NCBI GenBank assembly: GCA_964459305.1
Contig: CAYWNA010000144.1
Location: forward strand, 1-32,953
Source: CAYWNA01 sp964459305
Lineage (GTDB): Bacteria; Planctomycetota; Planctomycetia; Pirellulales; Pirellulaceae
Direction of reading: 5' to 3'
Length of the DNA: 32,953 nt
Shown here: piece after piece, positions 1-7,444 of the stretch
How positions within the stretch are numbered: position 1 is the first letter of the stretch
Layout: each line of letters opens with the position of its first letter
Position numbers and translations under genes: made by a program
Notes under the pieces: model-generated
Database searches by the model: none
Told to the model about the DNA's origin: nothing
The model's input: only the letters and a program-made list of their open reading frames with translations

Positions 1-224
1 ATCGTATGAGAATAGGCGGCGGTTCAAGAATGTCAAGTACAAACGAGTCCGAACGCCCAGGAGGCAGGCCAAAGGGTCCACAGGTACGACAGTTGTCGAT
101 GCATCCCCCGGCGCGGCGATAGTATCCTCGAAGGACGGATTGCAGTATTGGCAATCCATCCCATTTCCTCTGCACCTATGGGTTTTGGTTTGGTCTAGCG
201 AAGCGCGACGGCTATTCGCACAGA
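1..224. other. Non-coding left edge
   Basis: No convincing gene is seen here. The stretch lies downstream of the minus-strand FG-GAP gene. A small inverted repeat, GGATTGC at 137-143 and GCAATCC at 151-157, could form a 7-bp hairpin after that gene. There is no T-run beside it on either strand, so it is only a weak terminator candidate. A gene ending just left of the window cannot be excluded. Confidence 0.4.
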
Positions 225-2177
225 TCACCAGCTCTCAGGTGCTTCCATGAGAAACAGATTCTGTGGCGGGCCGAATGCCCAGGGGCCAAAGGCTACCGGC
301 ACGTCGGCCCGGCCATTGCCATCTAAGTCGCCGAAGCCGTCGCAACCGAGCCCTGGGCCGCAGCCGATGGCATGACTCCGTACCGGGCTGGGAAGCCACG
401 AGATGGCATACAAGCGTTGGCCGTGGCCATTCCAGACGGAAAATGCACCGTCGACGTTGATGGCAACTGTGAAGTTGAGGATGTCGAGCACTCCGTCGCC
501 GTCCCAATCGGCATGACTCAACAGCGACGTCGGCACGTCGCGCTTCCACAGCACGTTGCCTCGGGCATCAAAGAGGATCATGAAGTGCAGCTTGTCCGTG
601 CAAGCCAGCTCCAGGCCGGGCAAGTCGGGCCGGAAGTCGGCGCACATCAAAGCCTGCGCATGCCTTAGCCCTTCGCTGCGGTGGTCGACGCTCAACTCTC
701 GCTTTCCGGTCACAGCATCGACAACGTACAGCGGCCCCGCGCCGCCGCAGCCGTCGTGGTCGTACACAACTTCGCAGCGTCCATCATTGTCGATATCGCC
801 CGTGACGAAGAAGTCCGTGTGGTTGCGCTGGCTGGTGTCCTGCCACAGCAGCTTGCCATCACCGGTCAAGGCCATCGTGCTGCCGTTCCGACCCACGAAC
901 AACTCGTCCAGCCCGTCGCCATCCACGTCGTATCGGTGCAGTTCGTGGCCGTACGTGTGGCCCTTCAGCGGGTACGTCCAGATGGACGAACCGTCCGCGT
1001 CGAAGCAATGCACGTTCAGCCCAGCTCGAACGCAGACGGCGAAGCGTTTCCGGTCAACAAAATGGCCGACGACCATCGGGTAGTCCCAACTTCCGGGCCC
1101 CGGTTCGCCGCCGGTTTCCAGCTCGCGGCGCCACAAGGTGGCTCCATTGCGAGCATCGATCGAGTAGACGGCTGCCCAATGACTCAAGACGCATTCGTAC
1201 CGTCCGTCACCGTCGAGGTCTTCCACAGGAACTCCGCTTTCGTCTCCGCATCCGGGCGCGAGTTTCTCGGTCTTCCACAGCACGCGACCGTCTTCGTCGA
1301 TTCGAGCCAACTGCCCATACGGCCGGCTGTGGATCAGACGGAACAAGTCTAGACGACCATCGCCATCGACATCCTTCACCGTGGAGCTTACTCCGTGATA
1401 ACAGGCTGCCTGTCCCTCCGGCCCGGTTAGAGCCCAACGTTTCTTGATGCCGGGCACCTGCTCCCAGTGGCGAATCCGATCCATGTTGATCCGCACGATG
1501 CGGCCGTAGGCGTCCTCGTCCACCGAGTACTCGCCCGTCGGTAGTATGTGATCGATGTTGGGCAACACAGGTGGCGCTTTCGCGGCTGGCGGAGGCTGGC
1601 GCAGAATCGAGACCGTTTTCGCCGGGTCGGAGGAGCCTGGAATGCCCCCTTGCTGTGCCAACTCCGCCGGCAGGATCTCCAAGTAGCTCAGGCGGCCGTA
1701 GCCGCCGATCCGGATTTGCAGCATTTTCGCCGAGACGTCGACTTTGTGCGCCGCGATCGTAACAAACCCGCCCGGGTCAGTCCCCGTCAGCGGCACAAGC
1801 TCCGCTTCGTTGACGGACACCGAAGCGGCCCCTTTGTATTGTGCGTCCCCGCTGGCCAGCCAGATCAGATATTCGCCGTTTGGCAGATCTTGGACGAACG
1901 TCAGGCCGCCACCATCAAAAACGAACGTGTCCAGACGCCCGTCGTCCCGGATGCCTCGCCGCCGCCAGCCCCGTTCGTGACTGCCTCCGGACAAGACGAG
2001 CCCGTACCCTCGCTCTTCCGTGTACGTGTCATCGATAGTCAGACGCGTGTAGCCTTTCGCTGGGGTGGTTCCGGACGGTCCGCAGTCGTACTTGAAATGC
2101 CTGGGCGTATCTGCGGCTGCAACGCTGAATACCATCGCGCAAAGATTCGCCGCTATCCAGATTCGCAGACTACTCAC
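225..2177 (-). CDS. Secreted malectin-like / FG-GAP (VCBS) beta-propeller protein
   Basis: A 650-residue exported protein. Residues 1-22 form a signal peptide ending in VAAA. Residues about 27-170 form a beta-sandwich beginning FKYDCGPSGTTPAKGYT, which resembles the malectin/CBM-like N-domain of rhamnogalacturonan acetylesterases. The rest is a propeller with six calcium-binding DxDxDG-type loops starting near D269, D320, D417, D461, D557 and D617, as in FG-GAP/VCBS proteins and PL11-type rhamnogalacturonan lyases. No lyase active site is identified, so binding or pectin-type polysaccharide breakdown are both possible. The start is GTG at 2177, preceded by GAGGG about 9 nt upstream. An ATG at residue 15 would cut into the signal peptide. 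It begins 17 bp after the DUF1080 gene on the same strand and is probably co-transcribed with it. Confidence 0.8.
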   Translation of the reverse strand: MSSLRIWIAANLCAMVFSVAAADTPRHFKYDCGPSGTTPAKGYTRLTIDDTYTEERGYGLVLSGGSHERGWRRRGIRDDGRLDTFVFDGGGLTFVQDLPNGEYLIWLASGDAQYKGAASVSVNEAELVPLTGTDPGGFVTIAAHKVDVSAKMLQIRIGGYGRLSYLEILPAELAQQGGIPGSSDPAKTVSILRQPPPAAKAPPVLPNIDHILPTGEYSVDEDAYGRIVRINMDRIRHWEQVPGIKKRWALTGPEGQAACYHGVSSTVKDVDGDGRLDLFRLIHSRPYGQLARIDEDGRVLWKTEKLAPGCGDESGVPVEDLDGDGRYECVLSHWAAVYSIDARNGATLWRRELETGGEPGPGSWDYPMVVGHFVDRKRFAVCVRAGLNVHCFDADGSSIWTYPLKGHTYGHELHRYDVDGDGLDELFVGRNGSTMALTGDGKLLWQDTSQRNHTDFFVTGDIDNDGRCEVVYDHDGCGGAGPLYVVDAVTGKRELSVDHRSEGLRHAQALMCADFRPDLPGLELACTDKLHFMILFDARGNVLWKRDVPTSLLSHADWDGDGVLDILNFTVAINVDGAFSVWNGHGQRLYAISWLPSPVRSHAIGCGPGLGCDGFGDLDGNGRADVPVAFGPWAFGPPQNLFLMEAPESW

Positions 2178-2194
2178 GGCCAGCTTCCCTCGGT

Positions 2195-3370
2195 CTATTG
2201 CTCACGCTCAGTGTTGCCCAACGCCCGTACATAGACGTTGGCAAAGTCGATCGGCCCGCTTGGCACGATGCGTATCGGGCCGCTTTGCGGGGCGCCCGAA
2301 ACCGACCGGTCCTTGAACAGCTCGCGGCCGTTCAGGATGAGCGTGAGTTGGTCGCCGCGCAGCGTGCCCTCGAAACGGTTCCACTTGCGCGGTTTGGCCA
2401 AATGCTGGGCCATGAGCGAGTCGTCGGGATCGATCGCGATCGCCGCCTTGTCCGAGCCGCGCAGGAGGACGCGGGCCGTCTTCGACGCTTCGTGCAAGCG
2501 GACATCGAAAATGAAACCGAAGTCACCAAACGATTCTTCCGTCGTGATCGACGGATCGTCCGCGGTCGACTTGCCGTCGTACGAAAACGACCAATTGCGG
2601 TCCTGCCAGTGGCCTAGATTCCCTTTGGCGGTAATCCACCCGGACAGGTCCACGCCGGTGTACAGGCAGCGGTAACCACGGTCGACGATGGCGACGTGCT
2701 CCGGGTCGACCGGCGTGTCGGGAAGCTCCTTGATGCGAATGTTGCGATAGTGGACGATTCCGCCCTCGGATTCCAGGCAGATGTACCCCTTGCGTGGACT
2801 GCAGTCCTTGCCCTGCGTCACGACCTTGCCGTTGACCGCCAGCGAGATGTCGCCGTCCACGCAATTGATGCGGTAATGATTCCATTCCGGACTGGGGTTG
2901 GACCGTTCCTCGGTCGGAAACGCGCGGCTGCCACCGCGACCGTTGACCGGCGTCATCTTTGCCCCGTGAATCGGAAAGATATCGCCGTGCGTGGTAAACC
3001 AGTTGGATTTGCCGTACGCGTTTTCCAGAACCTGCACCTCGATCCCGCGATGAAACGGCTGGCCGCGCGCGGTGATGTCATCGGCCCAAACGAACACGCC
3101 CGCATTCCCCTTTGGCCGCATGTGCCGCCACTCCAAATCGAGAATGAAGTTCTGATACATCCGGTCGGTACGCAACTCGCCGATCGGCTTGCCCGAGCAG
3201 ATCAGCATACCGTCCTCGACCGTCCACGTGGACGGAGCCGTATTGACGTTGACCCAACTGGTCAGGTCCTCGCCGTTGAACAGCGGACGAAAGCCTTCTT
3301 CAACTTGCTCCGCCGTGACGACGCCGGAGGGAGAGAGCGCGAGACAAGCAAGTAGGAGATGCAGTTTCAT
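2195..3370 (-). CDS. Secreted tandem DUF1080 (3-keto-disaccharide hydrolase-like) protein
   Basis: A 391-residue exported protein with two lectin-like DUF1080 beta-sandwich domains. The first covers about residues 25-205: FRPLFNGEDLTSW opens it and GYICLESEGGIVHYRNIRIK closes it. The second covers about 225-385: YRCLYTGVDLSGW to FANVYVRAL. DUF1080 proteins are abundant in Planctomycetes, and some members hydrolyse 3-keto-glycosides; which activity applies here is unknown. The frame is open further upstream to 3517, but ATG at 3370 is chosen because it begins a clean signal peptide (MKLHLLLACLALSPSGVVTA) and has GAAAGG about 8 nt before it. The second copy is more divergent and lacks the QVLE-type segment seen in the first, so it may be structural. 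It is the first gene of a two-gene minus-strand unit. Confidence 0.85.
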   Translation of the reverse strand: MKLHLLLACLALSPSGVVTAEQVEEGFRPLFNGEDLTSWVNVNTAPSTWTVEDGMLICSGKPIGELRTDRMYQNFILDLEWRHMRPKGNAGVFVWADDITARGQPFHRGIEVQVLENAYGKSNWFTTHGDIFPIHGAKMTPVNGRGGSRAFPTEERSNPSPEWNHYRINCVDGDISLAVNGKVVTQGKDCSPRKGYICLESEGGIVHYRNIRIKELPDTPVDPEHVAIVDRGYRCLYTGVDLSGWITAKGNLGHWQDRNWSFSYDGKSTADDPSITTEESFGDFGFIFDVRLHEASKTARVLLRGSDKAAIAIDPDDSLMAQHLAKPRKWNRFEGTLRGDQLTLILNGRELFKDRSVSGAPQSGPIRIVPSGPIDFANVYVRALGNTEREQ

Positions 3371-3831
3371 GGTCAGGGCCTTTCGGTGCGAATTGATGAA
3401 GAGGACACTTCTCTTCTTTCCCATGTCATTGTCACTGCAGTCTAACCCCAGTTCAATTGGCAGTCGACAGGTCACACGGCGGCTGACGACAACGGTTCGT
3501 CTTGTGGCCGCGGTCAAACCATTGAGTCGTTAGGGCGACTGTGTCATCTCGGTTCGTAGTACCACCGTTTACGCGGCTTTCATTCGGCAAAACCGCCGCT
3601 TCTCCGCCTGAAGGCGGTACTACGAACAATTCCCTCCCGCCAAGCAAGACCGTCGAACTAACCAGTACGAAACTGCCTGCCCGCCGATATTCGCACGGTA
3701 GCCCCCAGCGGAACGTCCGTTCTTTTCTTAGAATTTTCGTAGAATCGTGCAAGAAACGGAGGCGTTGTCATATTGGATTGGTAGTCCGGCGATTGAAGCA
3801 CGCTGTCAAACGGTCAAAGAGAACCTGGCAA
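3371..3831. other. Divergent intergenic region with a palindromic element
   Basis: A 461-bp gap between the minus-strand DUF1080 gene and the plus-strand sigma-factor gene, so promoters for both should lie here. It contains a large imperfect palindrome at 3552-3627 and an A/T-richer patch around 3719-3745. No -35/-10 pair or operator could be assigned with confidence. Upstream extensions of both neighbouring reading frames run into this region but look non-coding. Confidence 0.6.
3552..3627. repeat. Interspersed palindromic (REP-like) element
   Basis: The left arm GTTCGTAGTACCACC (3552-3566) matches the reverse complement of the right arm GGCGGTACTACGAAC (3613-3627) at 14 of 15 positions. 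The right side also holds a perfect small hairpin, CCGCC-TGAA-GGCGG (3604-3617). It is non-coding and sits between divergent genes. Planctomycete genomes carry many such short palindromes; copy number in this genome cannot be seen from the window. Confidence 0.7.
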
Positions 3832-4368
3832 ATGGCGCAACTTGACAAACACGAGCGGTTTATGCGGCTGTTGGTCGCAAATCAGCCCAAGATCTACGCC
3901 GCGATTCGGGCGTTGGGGCTCAATCGGCACGATGCCGAAGACGTGCTTCAGGATACATCGACGGTACTTTGGCGTCGTTTTGATGAGTTTCAGGAAGGGA
4001 CCCATTTTGACCGTTGGGCCTGTAAGGTGGCACGGCTGCAGGCACTCAGTTTTCGACAAAAAGCCGGACGTGCAGCCTGCCCACTGGATCACAGCATCAT
4101 GGAATTGCTCGTCGCTGATGCCGAACGAAGCCAGAGCACCTTGTCGTCGATGCACGAGTTTCTGGATGATTGTCTGGAACGACTCGGCGATCAGGACCGC
4201 AAGTTGCTCGACGAACGATTCTTGGCGGGGCGCACTAACGCGGAGATTGGGCGTTTGTTCGCGAGGTCCGAAGCAACGATCAGCCGCGCTCTGAGTCGAG
4301 TGTACAACAAGCTGCTGGCGTGCATCCAAAGCCACTCGCAGCCATCGTGTGAAGGGCAAGTGGGATGA
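3832..4368 (+). CDS. ECF-type RNA polymerase sigma factor (Rhodopirellula/Verrucomicrobium family)
   Basis: A 178-residue sigma-70 family factor. Residues about 8-90 form region 2, including GLNRHDAEDVLQDT and the WRRF...FDRWACKVARLQ stretch used for -10 recognition and melting. Residues about 118-170 form region 4 with the helix-turn-helix RTNAEIGRLFARSEATISRALSR. Length and motifs fit the Sig-70_gvs1-like ECF group typical of Planctomycetes and Verrucomicrobia. The frame is open back to 3541, but that part translates a palindromic repeat and non-coding leader, so ATG at 3832 is chosen; no strong Shine-Dalgarno is seen. The stop overlaps the next start (ATGA, 4365-4368), so sigma factor and FecR-type partner are probably translationally coupled. 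Target promoters are unknown, but the polysaccharide genes downstream are natural candidates. Confidence 0.9.
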   Translation: MAQLDKHERFMRLLVANQPKIYAAIRALGLNRHDAEDVLQDTSTVLWRRFDEFQEGTHFDRWACKVARLQALSFRQKAGRAACPLDHSIMELLVADAERSQSTLSSMHEFLDDCLERLGDQDRKLLDERFLAGRTNAEIGRLFARSEATISRALSRVYNKLLACIQSHSQPSCEGQVG

Positions 4369-5969
4369 GCTCGCATCAACAACCGACGCGCGAACTCTTG
4401 GAGCTGGCTGCTGCAGTCCGCGATGAAACGCTGACGACGGACCAGCGGCAACGTTTGCAGGATCTGCTGCAAAGCGATCAAGATGCGCGGGATTACTTCG
4501 TCCGCTTCATGAGTCTCCATGCGCTGCTGGAGACCCGTCTGACTGCTGACGTCCCCGACGACGAGGATAGCGAAACGACCGGACGTACTGACGAACTTCC
4601 CGTCGAGAAGCCGTCACGTTGGACTTGGGGCTTTCGCAGGACGCTCTTCGCGATCGCGGCATCACTGCTGGTCGCCGTGGTTGGTTACATCGGATATCTC
4701 GCGTACCAGCCTGTGGCCGAACAGCCGATTGCGGTGGCCGTGGCAACAATTACTGATTCGCAGGATGCCACGTGGGCCCCAGCGGACAAAGGTCTCAGTC
4801 TGGGCGACGCGGTTTTTCCGGGATGGATCCGCCTGGAATCAGGGCTTGTTCGTTTGACGTACGGACACGGAGTGGTGGTGACCATCGAGGGACCCGCCGA
4901 TTACGAGATCCGATCACGGGATGAAGCAATTTTGAAACGCGGCCGACTTGCTGCGTACGTACCGGAAGGCGCCGAGGGATTTCATGTGTCGACGCCCAAC
5001 GCAAAGGTCGTCGACCTGGGAACGGAATTCGGACTGACGGTGAGCGATCGCGGGGAGACGGAACTGAGCGTTTTCGATGGCAAAGTTGAATTGACTCCAG
5101 CCGTTCCACAAGGCAAGACACGAGTGGTGGAATCGGGCCACGCTTGCCGCGTGGATATCCGGGGGAAGACCCATCAGGAATTGATCGGCCTCGCGCCGTA
5201 CCGCGACGCGCGTGACTCGCTCCGCCGATGGAGAATTGTCTGGGAGCCGTTCGGACCAGGTTCCGGCCAGCGTTTTCCTGGCCGTGCGGGAAGGGGTTGG
5301 CTTGGTGCCTGGTCGATGGACGTCGAGAACGGTTCGCTGGTCGAGGATCTGACGGGCGTCTCCGGCGAACACACGCTCTTTCCCGGTACCGAAGTGTATT
5401 TGAGTGTGGCGGCCAACGCAGATGCGGGGACTGAGCGGTGTCGGGCCATTGTCTCTCGCAGTTTCGGGTCGATTGACCAATTCACGACCGCAGAGCCCTA
5501 CACGATCGAACTCTTGTTGCGTCTCGATTGCGATCCGACGGATGTTCATCGGATCAGCGTGTTTGGCATTCCTCAAGGGATGGCATCTCAGGACGCTCGC
5601 GCCTGGCAATTGCAGGCAAGTCGAGCGTCGACAACTCCCAGACATCTTGCCTGGCGCGTCGGTTGCCAGGAGGCCAACGAGCTTCGATATCGAACGCTTC
5701 CCGTTCGCCAGGGGATGGCGTTTCGCTGCTTTGTCGAAATCCATCCTCAACTCGGCCTCTGGAGAGCGACCGTCTCCAACCGGCGGGTATCCATCTCAAA
5801 CGACTTGCACGACGGGATGCGACTGCAGGGGGATGTCGACGGGCCGATGACACTGGGCGTCGAAGTGGAAGGCGTAGAAGGCAGTGACATTCGGTTTTCG
5901 CTCGATGCCATTCGAGTTCAGAATCGTCCGGGCGTTCCGACGACGACGCGAGGAGCGGATACGAAGTGA
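4365..5969 (+). CDS. FecR-domain transmembrane regulator with lectin-like C-terminus
   Basis: A 534-residue protein that probably acts as the membrane partner (anti-sigma/signal receiver) of the adjacent sigma factor. Residues 1-60 are a cytoplasmic helical segment of the type preceding FecR domains in planctomycetes. One membrane helix spans about 93-113. A FecR domain follows at about 145-255, with the typical TPNAKVVDLGTEFGL and ELSVFDGKVEL segments. The remaining 270 residues look like a beta-sandwich of concanavalin/LamG type, in which ligand binding outside the membrane would be sensed. This lectin-like part is divergent and its ligand cannot be read from sequence. The start ATG overlaps the sigma-factor stop, which fixes the start and indicates paired expression. 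The metalloprotease gene begins 39 bp downstream on the same strand. Confidence 0.85.
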   Translation: MSSHQQPTRELLELAAAVRDETLTTDQRQRLQDLLQSDQDARDYFVRFMSLHALLETRLTADVPDDEDSETTGRTDELPVEKPSRWTWGFRRTLFAIAASLLVAVVGYIGYLAYQPVAEQPIAVAVATITDSQDATWAPADKGLSLGDAVFPGWIRLESGLVRLTYGHGVVVTIEGPADYEIRSRDEAILKRGRLAAYVPEGAEGFHVSTPNAKVVDLGTEFGLTVSDRGETELSVFDGKVELTPAVPQGKTRVVESGHACRVDIRGKTHQELIGLAPYRDARDSLRRWRIVWEPFGPGSGQRFPGRAGRGWLGAWSMDVENGSLVEDLTGVSGEHTLFPGTEVYLSVAANADAGTERCRAIVSRSFGSIDQFTTAEPYTIELLLRLDCDPTDVHRISVFGIPQGMASQDARAWQLQASRASTTPRHLAWRVGCQEANELRYRTLPVRQGMAFRCFVEIHPQLGLWRATVSNRRVSISNDLHDGMRLQGDVDGPMTLGVEVEGVEGSDIRFSLDAIRVQNRPGVPTTTRGADTK

Positions 5970-6008
5970 CTACACGGACTTCTTTTCATGCACATGGAGC
6001 ATTACCCG

Positions 6009-7196
6009 ATGAAATCACAGCTTGTTGCGTTGATTGTCGCGATCCTTTTTCCGGCAACACTGTTTGCCGGTGAGCAGTCAAGCGACGCCGCCAAACCGGT
6101 TTTGAGGATCGCGTTCTTTGCTCCTTCGGACGTAGAACCGCCTGATGGCGTGCGTGAGCGGGTGAAGCAAATCGTCGACTATACCCAGGCCTTCTACAGC
6201 AAGTGGTTGAAGCACTGGGGTTACGAGTGCAACCAAGCCCTGCCGGTTGAGCGGGACGAGGAGGGTTACCCCGTGATTCACTTCGTTCGAGGCAAGCACA
6301 CGTTGGCAAGCGGCCGTTATGACCAACGTGGATTCCAGCGGGAGGTCGTCAAGGCGGCCTCGCAACAAGGTGACATATCGGCGCAAGGGCAGGTTTGGTG
6401 GATCTTTGTGTACAAAGCCGTGGAAAAGGGATGGGGACGAGGGGGCGGGAACTTTCAGCGTGGCGGTGTCGCGACGGCCTATTTCTACACGGCACTCGGT
6501 GAAATCAGGACAACGGATGAGCTCGCCTCAGAGTTCCTGGTCGAACTCAGGCTTAAAGGGGTGATCCACGAACTTGGCCATGCTCTAGGGCTCCCTCATA
6601 TCGGCCCGAGGCAACGGGACCATCTTGGCAACTCACTGATGGGGCCGATCAACAAAGTGTATTTTGCGCGGGCGAATCCCAAAGAGTCGCGAGTCCATCT
6701 CTCGGAAGCCTCGGCCGCCATGTTGTGGAAGCACCCATTGTTCTCAGGCACAGTGAAGGGCCGCGACCGTATCCCGAAAGCTCAGCTTGTGGAATTCCGG
6801 GCCAATTACGAAAAGGACGACGATCGCCTGATCATTACCGGCAAGCTCGATTCGGACTACTCGGCCCACAGTGTCGTGATGGCGAACGGATCGAATGCCA
6901 CGCCTTCCCCGTACTGGTTGAAATGTTTTGTCGGAAAGGTCGCCGAAGACGGTACGTTTCGCGTAGAGATCGACAAATTGGACTGCTCGGACGGCCTGCT
7001 GAAGATTGTCTTCTGCTTCGACAACGGGGCGATCGTCGGCGAGAATTCGCGTCTGGGGATCAACGGTGGTTTTGCCAAACCCTACCGTTTCGACGGGCAA
7101 GGATTTGAGCTCACTGCCGCAGCGAGTCCAAGGGCTCTGCGGCTTTTCGCACCACCACGGAGACGCCCTGGCGGTAGTAAGGCGAGCGGCAGATGA
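6009..7196 (+). CDS. Secreted metzincin-type zinc metalloprotease
   Basis: A 395-residue exported protein with a signal peptide (MKSQLVALIVAILFPATLFA). The zinc site H187-E188-x-x-H191-x-x-G-x-x-H197 (HELGHALGLPH) followed by a possible Met-turn (SLMGP) is the metzincin signature, so a peptidase is likely; the exact family was not recognised. Residues about 255-375 form a separate beta-rich C-terminal region. ATG at 6009 is chosen over the in-frame ATGs at 5988 and 5994 because GGAG lies 9 nt before it and the signal peptide starts there. The last 20 or so residues are Arg/Pro-rich and run into a palindromic repeat, so the C-terminus may have been replaced or extended by it. Its position between a FecR regulator and sulfatases suggests either signalling proteolysis or release of glycans from glycoprotein. 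Confidence 0.8.
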   Translation: MKSQLVALIVAILFPATLFAGEQSSDAAKPVLRIAFFAPSDVEPPDGVRERVKQIVDYTQAFYSKWLKHWGYECNQALPVERDEEGYPVIHFVRGKHTLASGRYDQRGFQREVVKAASQQGDISAQGQVWWIFVYKAVEKGWGRGGGNFQRGGVATAYFYTALGEIRTTDELASEFLVELRLKGVIHELGHALGLPHIGPRQRDHLGNSLMGPINKVYFARANPKESRVHLSEASAAMLWKHPLFSGTVKGRDRIPKAQLVEFRANYEKDDDRLIITGKLDSDYSAHSVVMANGSNATPSPYWLKCFVGKVAEDGTFRVEIDKLDCSDGLLKIVFCFDNGAIVGENSRLGINGGFAKPYRFDGQGFELTAAASPRALRLFAPPRRRPGGSKASGR

Positions 7197-7293
7197 AAAC
7201 TCACCGTGGGATAGGCTTCCAGCCTGTCAAATATGCGGCCTGACAGGCTGGAAGCCTATCCCACGGGTACGCGAATTTCCGCCGCTCGCCTTA
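7178..7293. repeat. Nested perfect palindromic element
   Basis: There are two nested inverted repeats. The outer arms at 7178-7190 (TAAGGCGAGCGGC) and 7281-7293 are perfect over 13 bp. The inner arms at 7205-7229 and 7241-7265 are perfect over 25 bp, with an 11-bp loop; the inner core is GGGATAGGCTTCCAGCCTG. The element overlaps the last codons of the metalloprotease gene (stop at 7194-7196) and could form a long hairpin in RNA, perhaps attenuating read-through into the sulfatase genes. No transposase is nearby. The rest of the 248-bp gap up to 7444 shows nothing else apart from the ribosome binding site at its end. Confidence 0.85.
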
Positions 7294-7429
7294 GGGGCGT
7301 CCCGCGAGTAAGGCAGGAAGAGTGAAACCGTCTGAGCCTCGCTGAAGCCGGAGAAGACCGCAAGAGTAGATAGCCCCGCAGGCCGGATGGTTGTCTGCTT
7401 TGACAGCAATTGCCCAGTTGAAGGCACTG

Positions 7430-7436
7430 AAGGAGG
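7430..7436 (+). promoter_or_regulatory. Strong Shine-Dalgarno deciding a GTG start
   Basis: AAGGAGG lies 8 nt before GTG at 7445. This fixes the start of the first double-sulfatase gene at 7445 rather than at the upstream in-frame TTG (7391), and leaves a normal signal peptide directly after it. Confidence 0.8.
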
Positions 7437-7444
7437 AGAAAAGC

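Noticed and set aside
137..157. Rho-independent terminator after the FG-GAP gene
   Set aside because: The 7-bp stem has no adjacent T-run on the gene's strand.
3371..3517. Upstream extension of the DUF1080 frame
   Set aside because: The 49 extra residues precede an obvious signal peptide that starts at 3370.
3541..3831. Upstream extension of the sigma-factor frame
   Set aside because: It would translate the palindrome at 3552-3627 and the leader; homologous family members begin near the ATG at 3832.
4914..5750. A 278-residue antisense open frame within the FecR-domain gene
   Set aside because: The sequence is Arg/Pro-rich with no recognisable domain and lies wholly opposite a well-supported gene.
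7391..7444. TTG start for the first double sulfatase
   Set aside because: GTG at 7445 has a near-perfect Shine-Dalgarno and directly starts the signal peptide.
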